A DNA stretch of 58,791 nucleotides. Origin: Gluconobacter potus (GTDB lineage Bacteria; Pseudomonadota; Alphaproteobacteria; Acetobacterales; Acetobacteraceae). A model generated the notes under the pieces. It made no database searches. It had not been told where the DNA came from and saw nothing but the letters and a program-made list of their open reading frames with translations. This document shows, one piece after another, positions 1-8,249 of this stretch; the stretch's first letter is position 1; every line of letters starts with the position of its first letter. Made by a program: the position numbers and the translations under genes. The DNA lies in contig NZ_JABCQF010000012.1 in assembly GCF_015244705.1 (NCBI RefSeq), forward strand, positions 1 to 58,791, written 5' to 3'.

Positions 1-184
1 GACCGAACAGACCGCCCTGTCCGCCGAGGACCAGGCCGTCGTCGGCCGCCTCGCCCGCGTCCGCAACGCCGTCGCGCTGTACATCGCACTCGGCGCCGGA
101 TGGCAGGGCAAGGCCCTCACCGACACAAGACTCCCCGTCGAAGTCAAACAGCAGAACGCATTCGTTAGAGCCTTCACACGATAA
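1..184 (+). CDS. C-terminal fragment of efflux outer-membrane factor (NodT-like)
   Basis: Partial gene running in from the left edge; frame 2 is open for 60 residues and stops with TAA at 182-184. The tail contains a helical stretch and the segment LYIALGAGW followed by a polar end, which resembles the last alpha-helix and the LYxALGGGW ending of NodT/OprM-type outer-membrane channels of RND efflux pumps. Those proteins form periplasm-spanning trimers. The pump and adaptor genes would lie to the left, outside the window. The family call rests on this short tail only, so it is tentative. Confidence 0.5.
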   Translation, partial: TEQTALSAEDQAVVGRLARVRNAVALYIALGAGWQGKALTDTRLPVEVKQQNAFVRAFTR

Positions 185-222
185 GGAAGAGGGCACGGGG
201 ATACCTGAACAGGAGACGCAGA

Positions 223-1170
223 ATGAAGCCGACAGTGTTTCGTTTCCTCTTGCTCCTGTCGGGTCTCTGTGGACTGTCGTCTCATGCGTTTGCGGCTGAG
301 AGCTCGGCCATTGAAGCGCCTGGTCCTCTGGGGCCTCTGGCAGGAACCTTCGTGAATGCCGGGTCCGGTACGTCCGTCGTTCTGATGATTCCGGGCTCCG
401 GGCCAACGGACCGGGATGGAAACTCGGCTCTGGGGCCAAAACCTGCCACACTGCGGCAGATTGCGGATGGGCTGGCGAGACGCGGCATTTCTTCCGTCCG
501 GATCGACAAGCGCGGCATGTTCGGCAGCAAACAGGCCGTAGCGGACGGTAATCACGTCACGATTGCGGACTATGCCACCGATGTGCGGAACTGGATTGCC
601 GTTATCCGGCGTAAGGCCGGTGTACGCTGTGTCTGGCTCGCAGGACATAGTGAGGGTGGGCTTGTCGCCTTGGCTGCTGCGCAGGGCCAGGCCGATATCT
701 GCGGACTGATCCTTCTGTCCACCGCAGGTCGACCTCTGGGTGAAGTGCTGCGTGGTCAGTTTCATGCCGTGCCCTCTGCGCAGACGGTGCTGCCGCAGAT
801 CGACGGGGCGATTGATGCGCTCGAAGCCGGGCATCATGTGGATGTCCAGACGCTGCATCCGGGATTGCGTCAGCTGTTTCATTCAGCCGTTCAGGACTAC
901 ATGATCGATCTTTTCCATCATGACCCCGTCGCTCTGCTCAGGGCTTATCGTGGGCCGGTTCTGATCATGCAGGGGGCGGCGGATCGTCAGGTCAGCGCAA
1001 CTGAAGACCTGCCGCTGCTGAAGGCGGCTGATCCGAAGGCGCAGGTTGTTCTGCTGCCGAATGTGATCCATCCGCTGGCGGATCTTGGTGTGGCTCCGGC
1101 TGCGGATGGATCACTTCCGCTGGATGGTGCAGTAGTGTCTGATATTGCAGAGTTTGTTCTGAAACATTGA
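223..1170 (+). CDS. Exported alpha/beta-hydrolase
   Basis: A 315-residue protein with a Sec signal peptide (about residues 1-25, ending AFA-AE). The mature part is an alpha/beta-hydrolase fold: an oxyanion-type loop IPGSGPTDRDGN near residue 57, the nucleophile elbow GHSEGG with Ser143, a likely acid Asp in QGAADRQ, and a likely catalytic His in NVIHPLAD. The GSGPTDRDGN loop is typical of dienelactone-hydrolase-like or S9-like secreted hydrolases, probably esterases or peptidases. The substrate cannot be told from sequence. It sits 38 bp after the efflux channel gene and 47 bp before a small ORF. Confidence 0.8.
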   Translation: MKPTVFRFLLLLSGLCGLSSHAFAAESSAIEAPGPLGPLAGTFVNAGSGTSVVLMIPGSGPTDRDGNSALGPKPATLRQIADGLARRGISSVRIDKRGMFGSKQAVADGNHVTIADYATDVRNWIAVIRRKAGVRCVWLAGHSEGGLVALAAAQGQADICGLILLSTAGRPLGEVLRGQFHAVPSAQTVLPQIDGAIDALEAGHHVDVQTLHPGLRQLFHSAVQDYMIDLFHHDPVALLRAYRGPVLIMQGAADRQVSATEDLPLLKAADPKAQVVLLPNVIHPLADLGVAPAADGSLPLDGAVVSDIAEFVLKH

Positions 1171-1217
1171 CCCCAGCCCCGTGCGATCACACATCTGGGA
1201 ATAACGGAGGATCAGAA

Positions 1218-1376
1218 ATGGCAGACGACGGACATCCCGCAGAGGATTATCTTCGCCCGAAGCTGCAGGCCCTGATCTCAGACGGTGTGCGGGCCGGGTT
1301 CCCGCAGGATGAAGTCATTGCGGTCCTGATTTCCCTGCTGGATGAGGGACCTGAAGAAGACGGGGAGATGACATGA
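1218..1376 (+). CDS. Small acidic protein upstream of a dnaJ-like gene
   Basis: A 52-residue acidic protein. The ATG at 1218 follows a good ribosome-binding site (GGAGG at 1206-1210, 7 bases before the start), so it is preferred to an upstream in-frame start at 1167 that would overlap the hydrolase gene. The stop overlaps the start of the DnaJ-like gene in an ATGA arrangement, so the two are probably translationally coupled. No domain recognised; the predicted structure is mostly helical. A role alongside the co-chaperone is inferred from the coupling only. Confidence 0.65.
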   Translation: MADDGHPAEDYLRPKLQALISDGVRAGFPQDEVIAVLISLLDEGPEEDGEMT

Positions 1377-2293
1377 GCGACCCATATTCGGTACTGGGCG
1401 TTGCGAAAACGGCGACGGACAAGGAAATCCGCAGCGCGTATCGGAAGTTGGCCAAGCAGTACCATCCGGATCACAATCCGGACGACAAGAAGGCCGAAGA
1501 GCGCTTCAAGGCGGTCGGGCAGGCCTATAACATCGTCGGCGACAAGGAAAAGCGCGCGCGTTTCGATCGTGGCGAGATCGATGCCGACGGTCAGGAACGC
1601 GGACCGTTCGGCGGTGGCTTTGGCGGCAGCGGGTATGCCCCTGGCGGTCCGGGCGGGGGCGCACAGGGCTTCCAGGGCGGTTTCAGTCAGGAAGATCTCG
1701 GCTCTTTCTTTTCGGACATGTTCGGGGGCGGCTTTAGCGGCGATTTCCAGCCGGGCGGTTCGGCCGGGCGTCGTGCGTCCAAGGGCTCCGATCGCCGCTA
1801 TGCGGTGACGATCTCGTTCCAGCAGGCTGTTCTGGGGACGTCCCTGGATCTGACACTGGGCGAGGGCGGGCATACCGAGGTCCGTATTCCGCCAGGGGTA
1901 GAAGATGGCCAGACCCTGCGCGTGCGTGGCAAGGGGGCGCCGGGTCGTCCGGGAATGGACGGGCAGCCGGGTGTGCCGGGTGACGCGCTTCTGACGATCA
2001 CGGTCACGCCCGACAGCCGGTATGTCCGTGAGGGGCGCAATCTGCGCATCACCCAGAACCTCGACCTGAAAACGGCCATTCTGGGCGGCAAGATCGCCGT
2101 TCCGACCCCCAAGGGCGATGTTTCGGTCAAAATTCCCAAGCATTCCGACAGCGGCAAGGTCCTGCGTCTGTCCGGACGAGGGATCGGGGGCGATAAAAAG
2201 CATCCGGCCGGTGATCTGCTGGTGACGTTGCAGGTTCATATCGGTACTGTTTCCCCCGAGCTGGAGGCCTTCTTCAGCCAGCAGGAGAGCTGA
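1373..2293 (+). CDS. DnaJ-like co-chaperone without zinc finger (CbpA type)
   Basis: A 306-residue Hsp40. An N-terminal J domain (residues about 3-68) has the HPD motif in YHPDHNPDD, needed to stimulate the DnaK ATPase. A Gly/Phe-rich linker follows (about 75-130: GGGFGGSG, GGGFSGDF), then a DnaJ C-terminal substrate-binding region from about 140. The four CxxCxGxG repeats of classical DnaJ are absent, which places it in the type II/CbpA class. It overlaps the 52-residue ORF by four bases and is followed after 4 bp by a small membrane-protein ORF. It is likely an accessory DnaK partner, with the true dnaJ elsewhere. Confidence 0.9.
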   Translation: MSDPYSVLGVAKTATDKEIRSAYRKLAKQYHPDHNPDDKKAEERFKAVGQAYNIVGDKEKRARFDRGEIDADGQERGPFGGGFGGSGYAPGGPGGGAQGFQGGFSQEDLGSFFSDMFGGGFSGDFQPGGSAGRRASKGSDRRYAVTISFQQAVLGTSLDLTLGEGGHTEVRIPPGVEDGQTLRVRGKGAPGRPGMDGQPGVPGDALLTITVTPDSRYVREGRNLRITQNLDLKTAILGGKIAVPTPKGDVSVKIPKHSDSGKVLRLSGRGIGGDKKHPAGDLLVTLQVHIGTVSPELEAFFSQQES

Positions 2294-2297
2294 AGAC

Positions 2298-2447
2298 ATG
2301 GGGATGGTGCGTCGCGTCCGGTCGAGACTGCCGGAATGGCCGTGGAGTGACATCATCGGCGGTATTGTGGCGCTGATCTTCGTGATGGTTCTGGGCATCA
2401 TCAGTACGCACGCACTGATTCTCGCCGGAGAGTGGCATTTGCCCTAA
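2298..2447 (+). CDS. Small single-pass membrane protein
   Basis: A 49-residue reading frame starting 4 bp after the DnaJ-like gene. A basic N-terminus (MVRRVRSR) precedes a hydrophobic segment (about residues 19-43, IIGGIVALIFVMVLGII), consistent with one transmembrane helix oriented N-in. The stop TAA lies at 2445-2447. A purine-rich GAGAGCTGAAGAC precedes the ATG and may serve as a ribosome-binding site. No family recognised; the evidence is position, tight spacing and the clear TM segment. Confidence 0.55.
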   Translation: MGMVRRVRSRLPEWPWSDIIGGIVALIFVMVLGIISTHALILAGEWHLP

Positions 2448-2483
2448 GATGTGGCCCGTCTTCTGGTTTCTGACGGGTTCTGC

Positions 2484-3983
2484 ATGACCGCTTCCTCTTT
2501 TTCTCCGGCCGGGGCTTCCACTCCGGGACTGCGCCGCAGGGCGTTTACCGTTGTTCTGGCCATCGAACTGTGGGAGCGGTTCGGATATTACGGCATGCAG
2601 GCCGTCCTGACGCTCTTCATGGTCGAGCAGCTCAGAATGGCCGATGCGGCCGCCAATCTTATGATGGGCGCTTTCGGAGCGCTCACCTACATCACGCCTG
2701 TCATCGGTGGCGTCATCGGCGACCGCGTGCTGGGTGCGCGGCGGGCAATGGTCATGGGGGCCCTGTCCCTGACCTGTGGCTATGCCTTTCTGGCCGCAGC
2801 GCTGCAGTCCCACACGCTGCTGCTGGTGGCGATGGCCCTGATTTCCACGGGAAACGGCCTGTTCAAGCCTAATGCCGGCAATCTGGTTCGTCGGATCTAC
2901 AAGGGTGATGATGCCGCGCTCGATGCAGCTTTCACGCTGTATTACATGTCCGTCAATGTCGGTTCGACCGTCTCCATGCTGCTTACGCCGTGGCTTCAGA
3001 TTCATTACGGGGCGCCGGTCGCTTTTGCGACCTGTGCGGTCGGACTGGGGATCGGGCTGCTCTATTATATGCTGCGCTCCAGCTGGCTTGAGCCGACGAC
3101 GCCGGTTTCGGAAAAACAGTCGGTCCCGCTGTCCCGGTTCGGACTGGTTGCGGGCGGTCTTGCCCTTCTGACTGCCTTCAATGCCTGGATTCTGGGCAGC
3201 GATACGCTGGCGCGTCTGTGCGTGATTGCGGCAGGGGCGGGGCTGGCAGCAATCTGGGTTGCGCTCTATGTGAGAGCACCTCAGACCGAGCGTCCGGGGC
3301 TGCGTTTGACCTATCTGCTATGTCTGCAGGGGACGATCTATCTCGTTTTCTACCAGCAGATGATGACATCCCTGACACTGTTTGCCCTGCGGGGTGTTTC
3401 GGGAGACTACCGTATTGGCAGCGTGACGCTGTTTCATATGTCTGCGGGGCAGTTTCAGGTTCTCAATTCCCTCTGGATCATGGCGCTCAGTCCCCTGCTG
3501 GCGTTCCTCTATAACCGGATGGGACAACAGCAGAAGCAGACCTCCCATGCCCGCAAGATGATCCTTGGCTATGCAATGGTCGCGCTTGGATTTGCAGTAT
3601 GGTGGACAGCCGCCGCCCATGCAGACGGGCTGGTGTCTCCCTGGGTCATGGTGGTGGGATATGGTTGCCTGTCTTTGGGCGAACTGCTGACAATCGGGCT
3701 GGGGTTGGCCGTCGTCGCCTGTTACTCCCCCGCCCGGCTGAGTGGCTTTATGATGGGCGCGCTCTACCTGCTGTGGGGAATTGCCATGTACGTAGGCAGC
3801 CTCATCGCCAATCAGGCCGCCCTGTCTCCGGAAGTGATCGCCGGGGGCGGGGGCGCTTCACTGTATGCGGGGCTTTTCCGGACGCTGTGTGAAATCGCAG
3901 CGGGGCTGGTCGTGATACTACTCTGCCTTGAGCCCCTGACTCGGCGATGGGACCGGGAACACGTAACTGTGATCGGCGAATAA
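2484..3983 (+). CDS. POT/PTR-family proton-dependent oligopeptide transporter
   Basis: About 499 residues from the ATG at 2484 (a GTG at 2451 is an alternative start). The signature ELWERFGYYGMQ near the N-terminus matches the ExxERFxYY proton-coupling motif of TM1 in POT transporters such as DtpA/DtpT, and roughly 12-14 hydrophobic helices follow. GNGLFKPNAGNLV matches the second family signature (GTGxFKPNxS-like). It should import di- and tripeptides with protons across the inner membrane. It is co-directional with the dnaJ cluster but separated by a small gap, so shared transcription is possible. Confidence 0.88.
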   Translation: MTASSFSPAGASTPGLRRRAFTVVLAIELWERFGYYGMQAVLTLFMVEQLRMADAAANLMMGAFGALTYITPVIGGVIGDRVLGARRAMVMGALSLTCGYAFLAAALQSHTLLLVAMALISTGNGLFKPNAGNLVRRIYKGDDAALDAAFTLYYMSVNVGSTVSMLLTPWLQIHYGAPVAFATCAVGLGIGLLYYMLRSSWLEPTTPVSEKQSVPLSRFGLVAGGLALLTAFNAWILGSDTLARLCVIAAGAGLAAIWVALYVRAPQTERPGLRLTYLLCLQGTIYLVFYQQMMTSLTLFALRGVSGDYRIGSVTLFHMSAGQFQVLNSLWIMALSPLLAFLYNRMGQQQKQTSHARKMILGYAMVALGFAVWWTAAAHADGLVSPWVMVVGYGCLSLGELLTIGLGLAVVACYSPARLSGFMMGALYLLWGIAMYVGSLIANQAALSPEVIAGGGGASLYAGLFRTLCEIAAGLVVILLCLEPLTRRWDREHVTVIGE

Positions 3984-4010
3984 GTCCCGGAAACTGTAGC
4001 GTTAAACTTT

Positions 4011-4040
4011 TTGTAATCCGGGAGAAATCTCCGGATAAAA
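4011..4040 (+). promoter_or_regulatory. Candidate promoter with palindromic spacer upstream of oprB
   Basis: Positions 4016-4036 form an almost perfect inverted repeat: arm ATCCGGGAGA, loop AA, arm TCTCCGGAT, with one bulged G. It falls between a -35-like TTGTAA (4011-4016) and a -10-like ATAAAA (4035-4040) with an 18-base gap. No T-tract follows, so it does not look like a terminator. It could be an operator for the downstream porin gene. Assignment by eye only. Confidence 0.3.
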
Positions 4041-4201
4041 ATTTGACGTCCCGCTTCAGGATCGTGTCGCGAAAGGCATATTACGAAAACAGAGGTCTTC
4101 CCCGCTCTATTCTGGACCGTTTCCGGACTGTATGACAGTGGCCAGCCGCAGGACCGTGCGCCTGGCGGCTGCAATGGTGTCACAGGGAGACAGTTTGGAA
4201 G

Positions 4202-5764
4202 ATGGGGAAGTTCGGGCAGGATTGGACGAAAGCGCTGTTGACGGCCTGTGCCATGACAGCGGTGCTTCCCGGCATTACTGCCGTTGGCCACGCACAGACG
4301 ACACCGGCCGGCGTTGTGGACGGCCACCAGAAGGCTGCCGCCAGAACCAGCACGGCGACCATGGGTACCCCGCAGATCCGGACAAAATCCATTTCTCCGG
4401 TTCCGTTGCTGGTCAAACCGGCTCCGACACAGACAGGCGTCGAGACCGCAGCGAAAACCTCCGATACGACGGAGAACCGTTTCTTCCCGGCATCGTTCCA
4501 TGACTGGCTGACCCAGAGCACCATGACGGGTGACTGGGGTGGCTGGCGCACCTGGCTGACCGACAAGGGCATCAATATCGGCGGGCACTATCTTGAAGAC
4601 AGCGCTGGCAATCCGATGGGCGGCAAGACCAAGGCCGTGCGTTATGCGGATGAGTTCGGCATCAATATCGACTTCAACCTCAAGAAGCTGACCGGCCTGA
4701 ATCTGGGCATGTTCCATACGCTGATCACGGCGCGTCAGGGTCTGGGTATCGGGGCTACGCTTCCGGCAATGGATAGCCCGCAGCAGATTTTCGGCTCGGG
4801 TGAGACGGTGCGTCTGACGCGTCTGTCCTGGGAAATGCCCTGGAACAAATACGTCACGACCGAGGTCGGTGAGATCAACACCGAAAACGACTTCGAGCAG
4901 TCTTCAGTCTATTGGGGCATGAGCCAGTATTGCCAGTTCGAATCGAATGCGATCTGCGGCATGCCGCAGTCCATTGCGATGAACTCGGGCTATGGCTGGT
5001 ATCCGACGGCCCATCCCGGTGCCTGGGTGAAGTTCTATCCGGCCGGAAACGACCATTACCTGGTGCAGTTCGGCGCATATTCGGTCGATCCGACGATCTC
5101 GAATACGCATAACGGCTGGAAGCTGAATCTTCATGATGCGACCGGCACCTATCTGCCGTTCCAGCTCGGCTGGCATCAGGGCGGCAAGGACGACTACAGC
5201 GGTCCGCTCCAGACCAACATCAAGATTGGCGGATACTGGGACACATCCGAAGTCAGCGACGTCTACTCCCATCTCGGAAGTTTTGGTGTGCCGGCGCAGT
5301 ACCTGATTTCGGCGCCGAGTGAAAAGGTTCGCGGCCGGTTTGGTGGCTGGTTCCAGTTCGACCGGATGCTTCAGCGCGATGAAGCCGACCCGAACCGCGG
5401 CACGACGCTGTTCACATCCTTCACCTGGGGTGATCCGCGTACGTCCGTCGCACCGTATTTCATCACCTGGGGCGTGACCCGCAAGGGCACCTTCCGCAGC
5501 CGTCCGAACGATACAATCAGCATCGGCATGAAGATGCTGTGGGTGAACCCGAAGCTGACGAACTGGGTGCGCCAGATTCAGGCTGCCGGTGGGACTGATA
5601 TCTACAAGCCGTCCGGCGAGCATGCGCTGGAGCTGAACTATGGCTGGCGCCCGACGCCCTGGCTCGTGATCCGGCCGGGTGCGCAGTATATCTGGAGCAC
5701 GGGCGGCACGAACCGCTACAAGAACCCGCTGCTTCTGGATTTCGAGACGGGTATTACGTTCTGA
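4202..5764 (+). CDS. oprB: OprB-family carbohydrate-selective porin
   Basis: A 520-residue outer-membrane beta-barrel protein. The signal peptide is about residues 1-31 (ending GHAQ); a low-complexity Thr/Ala/Pro linker runs to about residue 95. The OprB core opens with TGDWGGWRTWLTDKGI, the family signature (GxWGGxRxxLxxxGI), and continues as alternating barrel strands to the terminal FETGITF, with a C-terminal Phe suited to BAM recognition. OprB porins pass sugars and polyols through the outer membrane, which fits an oxidative acetic acid bacterium that handles sugars in the periplasm. It has its own upstream region and ends at a bidirectional terminator (5791-5829). Confidence 0.9.
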   Translation: MGKFGQDWTKALLTACAMTAVLPGITAVGHAQTTPAGVVDGHQKAAARTSTATMGTPQIRTKSISPVPLLVKPAPTQTGVETAAKTSDTTENRFFPASFHDWLTQSTMTGDWGGWRTWLTDKGINIGGHYLEDSAGNPMGGKTKAVRYADEFGINIDFNLKKLTGLNLGMFHTLITARQGLGIGATLPAMDSPQQIFGSGETVRLTRLSWEMPWNKYVTTEVGEINTENDFEQSSVYWGMSQYCQFESNAICGMPQSIAMNSGYGWYPTAHPGAWVKFYPAGNDHYLVQFGAYSVDPTISNTHNGWKLNLHDATGTYLPFQLGWHQGGKDDYSGPLQTNIKIGGYWDTSEVSDVYSHLGSFGVPAQYLISAPSEKVRGRFGGWFQFDRMLQRDEADPNRGTTLFTSFTWGDPRTSVAPYFITWGVTRKGTFRSRPNDTISIGMKMLWVNPKLTNWVRQIQAAGGTDIYKPSGEHALELNYGWRPTPWLVIRPGAQYIWSTGGTNRYKNPLLLDFETGITF

Positions 5765-5790
5765 TCTTTGCTGATCGGAAGACCGGACAT

Positions 5791-5829
5791 GAAAAACGCG
5801 CCGCTTCCGCAGGGGAGGGCGCGTTTTTC
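5791..5829. terminator. Bidirectional rho-independent terminator
   Basis: GAAAAACGCGCC (5791-5802) pairs with GGCGCGTTTTTC (5818-5829) around a 15-base loop. The A-tract on the left and T-tract on the right make it usable from both sides, and it lies between the converging porin and TonB-receptor genes. Confidence 0.85.
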
Positions 5830-5851
5830 GTTTTCGGCGGTCTGAGGCGGA

Positions 5852-8101
5852 TTACAGATCCGTCGTGAAGGAGAACTTGAAGGTGCGGGGCATACCCTGC
5901 AGCAGGTATCCGTTGAAGGCCGAAGACCAGTAGCGCGTATTGGCCAGGTTATCGACGCCGAAGCGCAGCGTGACCGGCGTATGATGCGTCACGAAAGTGT
6001 AGCGCCCTGCCAGATCGAAGCGTGTCCAGACCGGGATGTGCAGCGTGTTGGCCGTGTTGACCCACTGCTTGCCCGTGTTGACCACGCGGCCCACGACCGT
6101 GGCGCCCTTGAGGAACGGCAGGTCGTATTCGAGATTGCCGTTAATCGTATAGTTCGGCACGCCGATGGCCGTGTTGCCGTCCTGCAGGCCGCCTGCCGTA
6201 TGGCGCAGATCCGCCTGAATGACGGTGCCGCCGCCATTGAAGCGCAGGCCGGGCAGGATTTCGCCGTTGAGCGTCAGCTCAATGCCACGATTGCGCTGCA
6301 ACCCGTCTTCACGGTACGCGAATTCCCCCGTATTGCCGACCGCCACGGAATAGGCATTGGGCTGCGAAATCTCATAGACTGCGAGGGCAGCGCTGAAGCG
6401 GCCCGTGTCGTATTTCGCGCCGACTTCATACTGGGTGGATTTGTAGGGCGGGAAGATCTCGCCAAGATTGACTACGTTGCCGGTTGCGGTCGGTCCCTGT
6501 GAAAGCCCTTCGATCCGATTGAAGTACAGCGAGGTCCTGCGTGTCGGGTGGATGACCAGCCCGACGACCGGGGTGATGGCGTCCTGGTCATAATGGCTGC
6601 TCATCGCGCCCTGTCCGGTCTTGCTGTAGGCGTAGCCATTGATGAGCATGTTCTGGTAGCGAAAGCCCCCTGTCAGGGCGACGCGGTCATGGAAGAAGGA
6701 CATCGTGTCCGAGAAGAACAGGCTGTACAGGCGCGTGCGATCAATCGTCTGCGGGTCGTTGACGACGCCACCGGCATAGGTTTCGGCCGGGGTGGCAAAC
6801 TGTGGCGTGTTGTAGATGTTGGTTGCATGGGATGTAAGGGTCATCGCATAGGCAGCGGCGCTGTCTTCCCACAGGCCGGAGCCGCCTGCGTTGATCTCAT
6901 GGCGGATCGGGCCGGTACGGAAATGGGCGCGGACACCTGCGCGCGTGCTCTCGTTGGTCTGATCGTAAGGCACGTACATCGCACCTGCCGTTCCTGCGCC
7001 GGTAGTGGGGTCGGTAACGGTCGGGCTCGAATAGTTGCCCTTCTCATTGCTGGTCAGGGCTCCGAACGCACCATAGAGCGTGACGTTCTTTGTCAGGTCA
7101 TGCTCGATGTTCAGCATGCCGAAGACATAGTTCAGGTTATTATAGGCCCAGCGCTGACCGAAATTATGTGATGGCGCAGCGGGACGCGGGACAGACGTGA
7201 CGGCGCTGCCAAGGAAAATTGCCGGACGACCACCATTCACGCCTTGGTTCTCGTAGTCGATATCCATGGTGATGCGGGTGCGGTTGCTGCGGTCATGCCA
7301 GTCGAAATCCGCACCGAGGGTTGTGGAATGCCGGTATTCATCCGTGACGGAATCCTCGCCGCTCTTGCCCGCGACGTTCAGCCGCACCCCGAAGGCCTTG
7401 TCCTCGCCGAAACGCCGTCCGACATCAATGCTGCCTCCGCCCATGGCACTGCTGGTGTAGTCGCCCGAGATGCGGGTAAGGGGGGCATTTGTCGCATGTT
7501 TGAACAGCAGGTTGATGTTGCCGCCAATGGCCGATCCACTCGGTGCTGCGCCATTGAGGAACGCGCTTGCGCCGTTGAGGACCTGCACCTGATCATATAG
7601 TTCGGGCGAGACGAGCTGACGGGGCGTGATGCCATACAGCCCGTTGATCGACACGTCGTCTCCGTCCACGGCAAAACCGCGGATGACAAACATTTCCGAG
7701 AAATTGCCATAACCAAAGGTTGTGCGGACGGACGGATCGTTTTCCAGCACCTCGCCCAGTGTCTGGGACTGCTGGTTCAGGATCAGGCTGGAATTATAGC
7801 TGCGGATGTTGAACGGAACATCCAGACCTTTCTTGTTGCCCAGAGCGCCGAGCTGTCCGCCGCTGCTGACCTGCATCTGGTCCCGCTTTCTGGCCCGGAC
7901 GATGATTTCCTCGTCCGGCGTGACCTGCTCTGCAGCGCTGGCAGGTTTGGTTGCGGGCTTGGTCTTGGGTGTTGTGGCGGTAGCCGTGGTCGGAACGGGG
8001 TCAGCCGCGAGAACGGGAAAGGCTGTTCCTGCCAGGAGCAGGCAGGACAGGCGCGCAGCCCGAAGGGGGCGTGAGAACGGGACAGAAAACGATGCGCGCA
8101 C
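5852..8101 (-). CDS. TonB-dependent receptor, siderophore type
   Basis: A 749-residue outer-membrane receptor from a GTG start at 8101, which has CGAGG about 5 bases upstream. The signal peptide is about residues 1-33 (ending VLAADP); a Thr/Pro/Lys-rich linker follows, then a TonB-box-like EEIIVRARKR. The plug domain holds LGEVLENDPSVR and MFVIRGFAVDGDDVSINGLYG, and a 22-strand-type barrel ends in FKFSFTTDL with TRYW near the end, as in FhuE/FpvA-like ferric-siderophore receptors. A TTG start at 8161 is open but would run through the promoter and the Fur-like box, so I reject it. Iron-siderophore uptake is the likely role; the ligand is unknown. Confidence 0.9.
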   Translation of the reverse strand: MRASFSVPFSRPLRAARLSCLLLAGTAFPVLAADPVPTTATATTPKTKPATKPASAAEQVTPDEEIIVRARKRDQMQVSSGGQLGALGNKKGLDVPFNIRSYNSSLILNQQSQTLGEVLENDPSVRTTFGYGNFSEMFVIRGFAVDGDDVSINGLYGITPRQLVSPELYDQVQVLNGASAFLNGAAPSGSAIGGNINLLFKHATNAPLTRISGDYTSSAMGGGSIDVGRRFGEDKAFGVRLNVAGKSGEDSVTDEYRHSTTLGADFDWHDRSNRTRITMDIDYENQGVNGGRPAIFLGSAVTSVPRPAAPSHNFGQRWAYNNLNYVFGMLNIEHDLTKNVTLYGAFGALTSNEKGNYSSPTVTDPTTGAGTAGAMYVPYDQTNESTRAGVRAHFRTGPIRHEINAGGSGLWEDSAAAYAMTLTSHATNIYNTPQFATPAETYAGGVVNDPQTIDRTRLYSLFFSDTMSFFHDRVALTGGFRYQNMLINGYAYSKTGQGAMSSHYDQDAITPVVGLVIHPTRRTSLYFNRIEGLSQGPTATGNVVNLGEIFPPYKSTQYEVGAKYDTGRFSAALAVYEISQPNAYSVAVGNTGEFAYREDGLQRNRGIELTLNGEILPGLRFNGGGTVIQADLRHTAGGLQDGNTAIGVPNYTINGNLEYDLPFLKGATVVGRVVNTGKQWVNTANTLHIPVWTRFDLAGRYTFVTHHTPVTLRFGVDNLANTRYWSSAFNGYLLQGMPRTFKFSFTTDL

Positions 8102-8143
8102 GGAAACCTCGAAACAATAGACAGTGTACCGGGTTATCGCGAT

Positions 8144-8179
8144 AATGCGAGTTATTCGCAATTAAATTGTGATTGCCAA
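8144..8179 (-). promoter_or_regulatory. Fur-like box over TonB-receptor promoter
   Basis: On the minus strand a -35-like TTGGCA (8179-8174) and -10-like AATAAC (8156-8151) are 17 bases apart. An inverted repeat TGCGA-N5-TCGCA (8146-8160) overlaps the -10, flanked by A/T bases. This matches the shape of alphaproteobacterial Fur operators (TGCGAATnATTCGCA-like). Repression under iron-replete conditions is therefore expected for the receptor gene. The regulator itself is not in the window. Confidence 0.55.
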
Positions 8180-8193
8180 ATGTATCAGGATAC

Positions 8194-8221
8194 AAAAAAG
8201 CGGGGCCGTTCAGGCCCCGCT
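8194..8221 (-). terminator. Rho-independent terminator after second porin gene
   Basis: On the minus strand AGCGGGGCC (8221-8213) pairs with GGCCCCGCT (8207-8199) around a 5-base loop, and a six-T tract (8199-8194) follows. It ends transcription of the upstream OprB gene and separates it from the TonB-receptor promoter. Confidence 0.85.
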
Positions 8222-8249
8222 CCGCAGAAAAGCTAGTCTGTTTCGTGTA

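Noticed and set aside
8102-8161. Extended TonB-receptor start (TTG at 8161)
   Set aside because: The extra 20 residues cover the -10 and the Fur-like box and precede the signal peptide with no RBS; GTG at 8101 has CGAGG.
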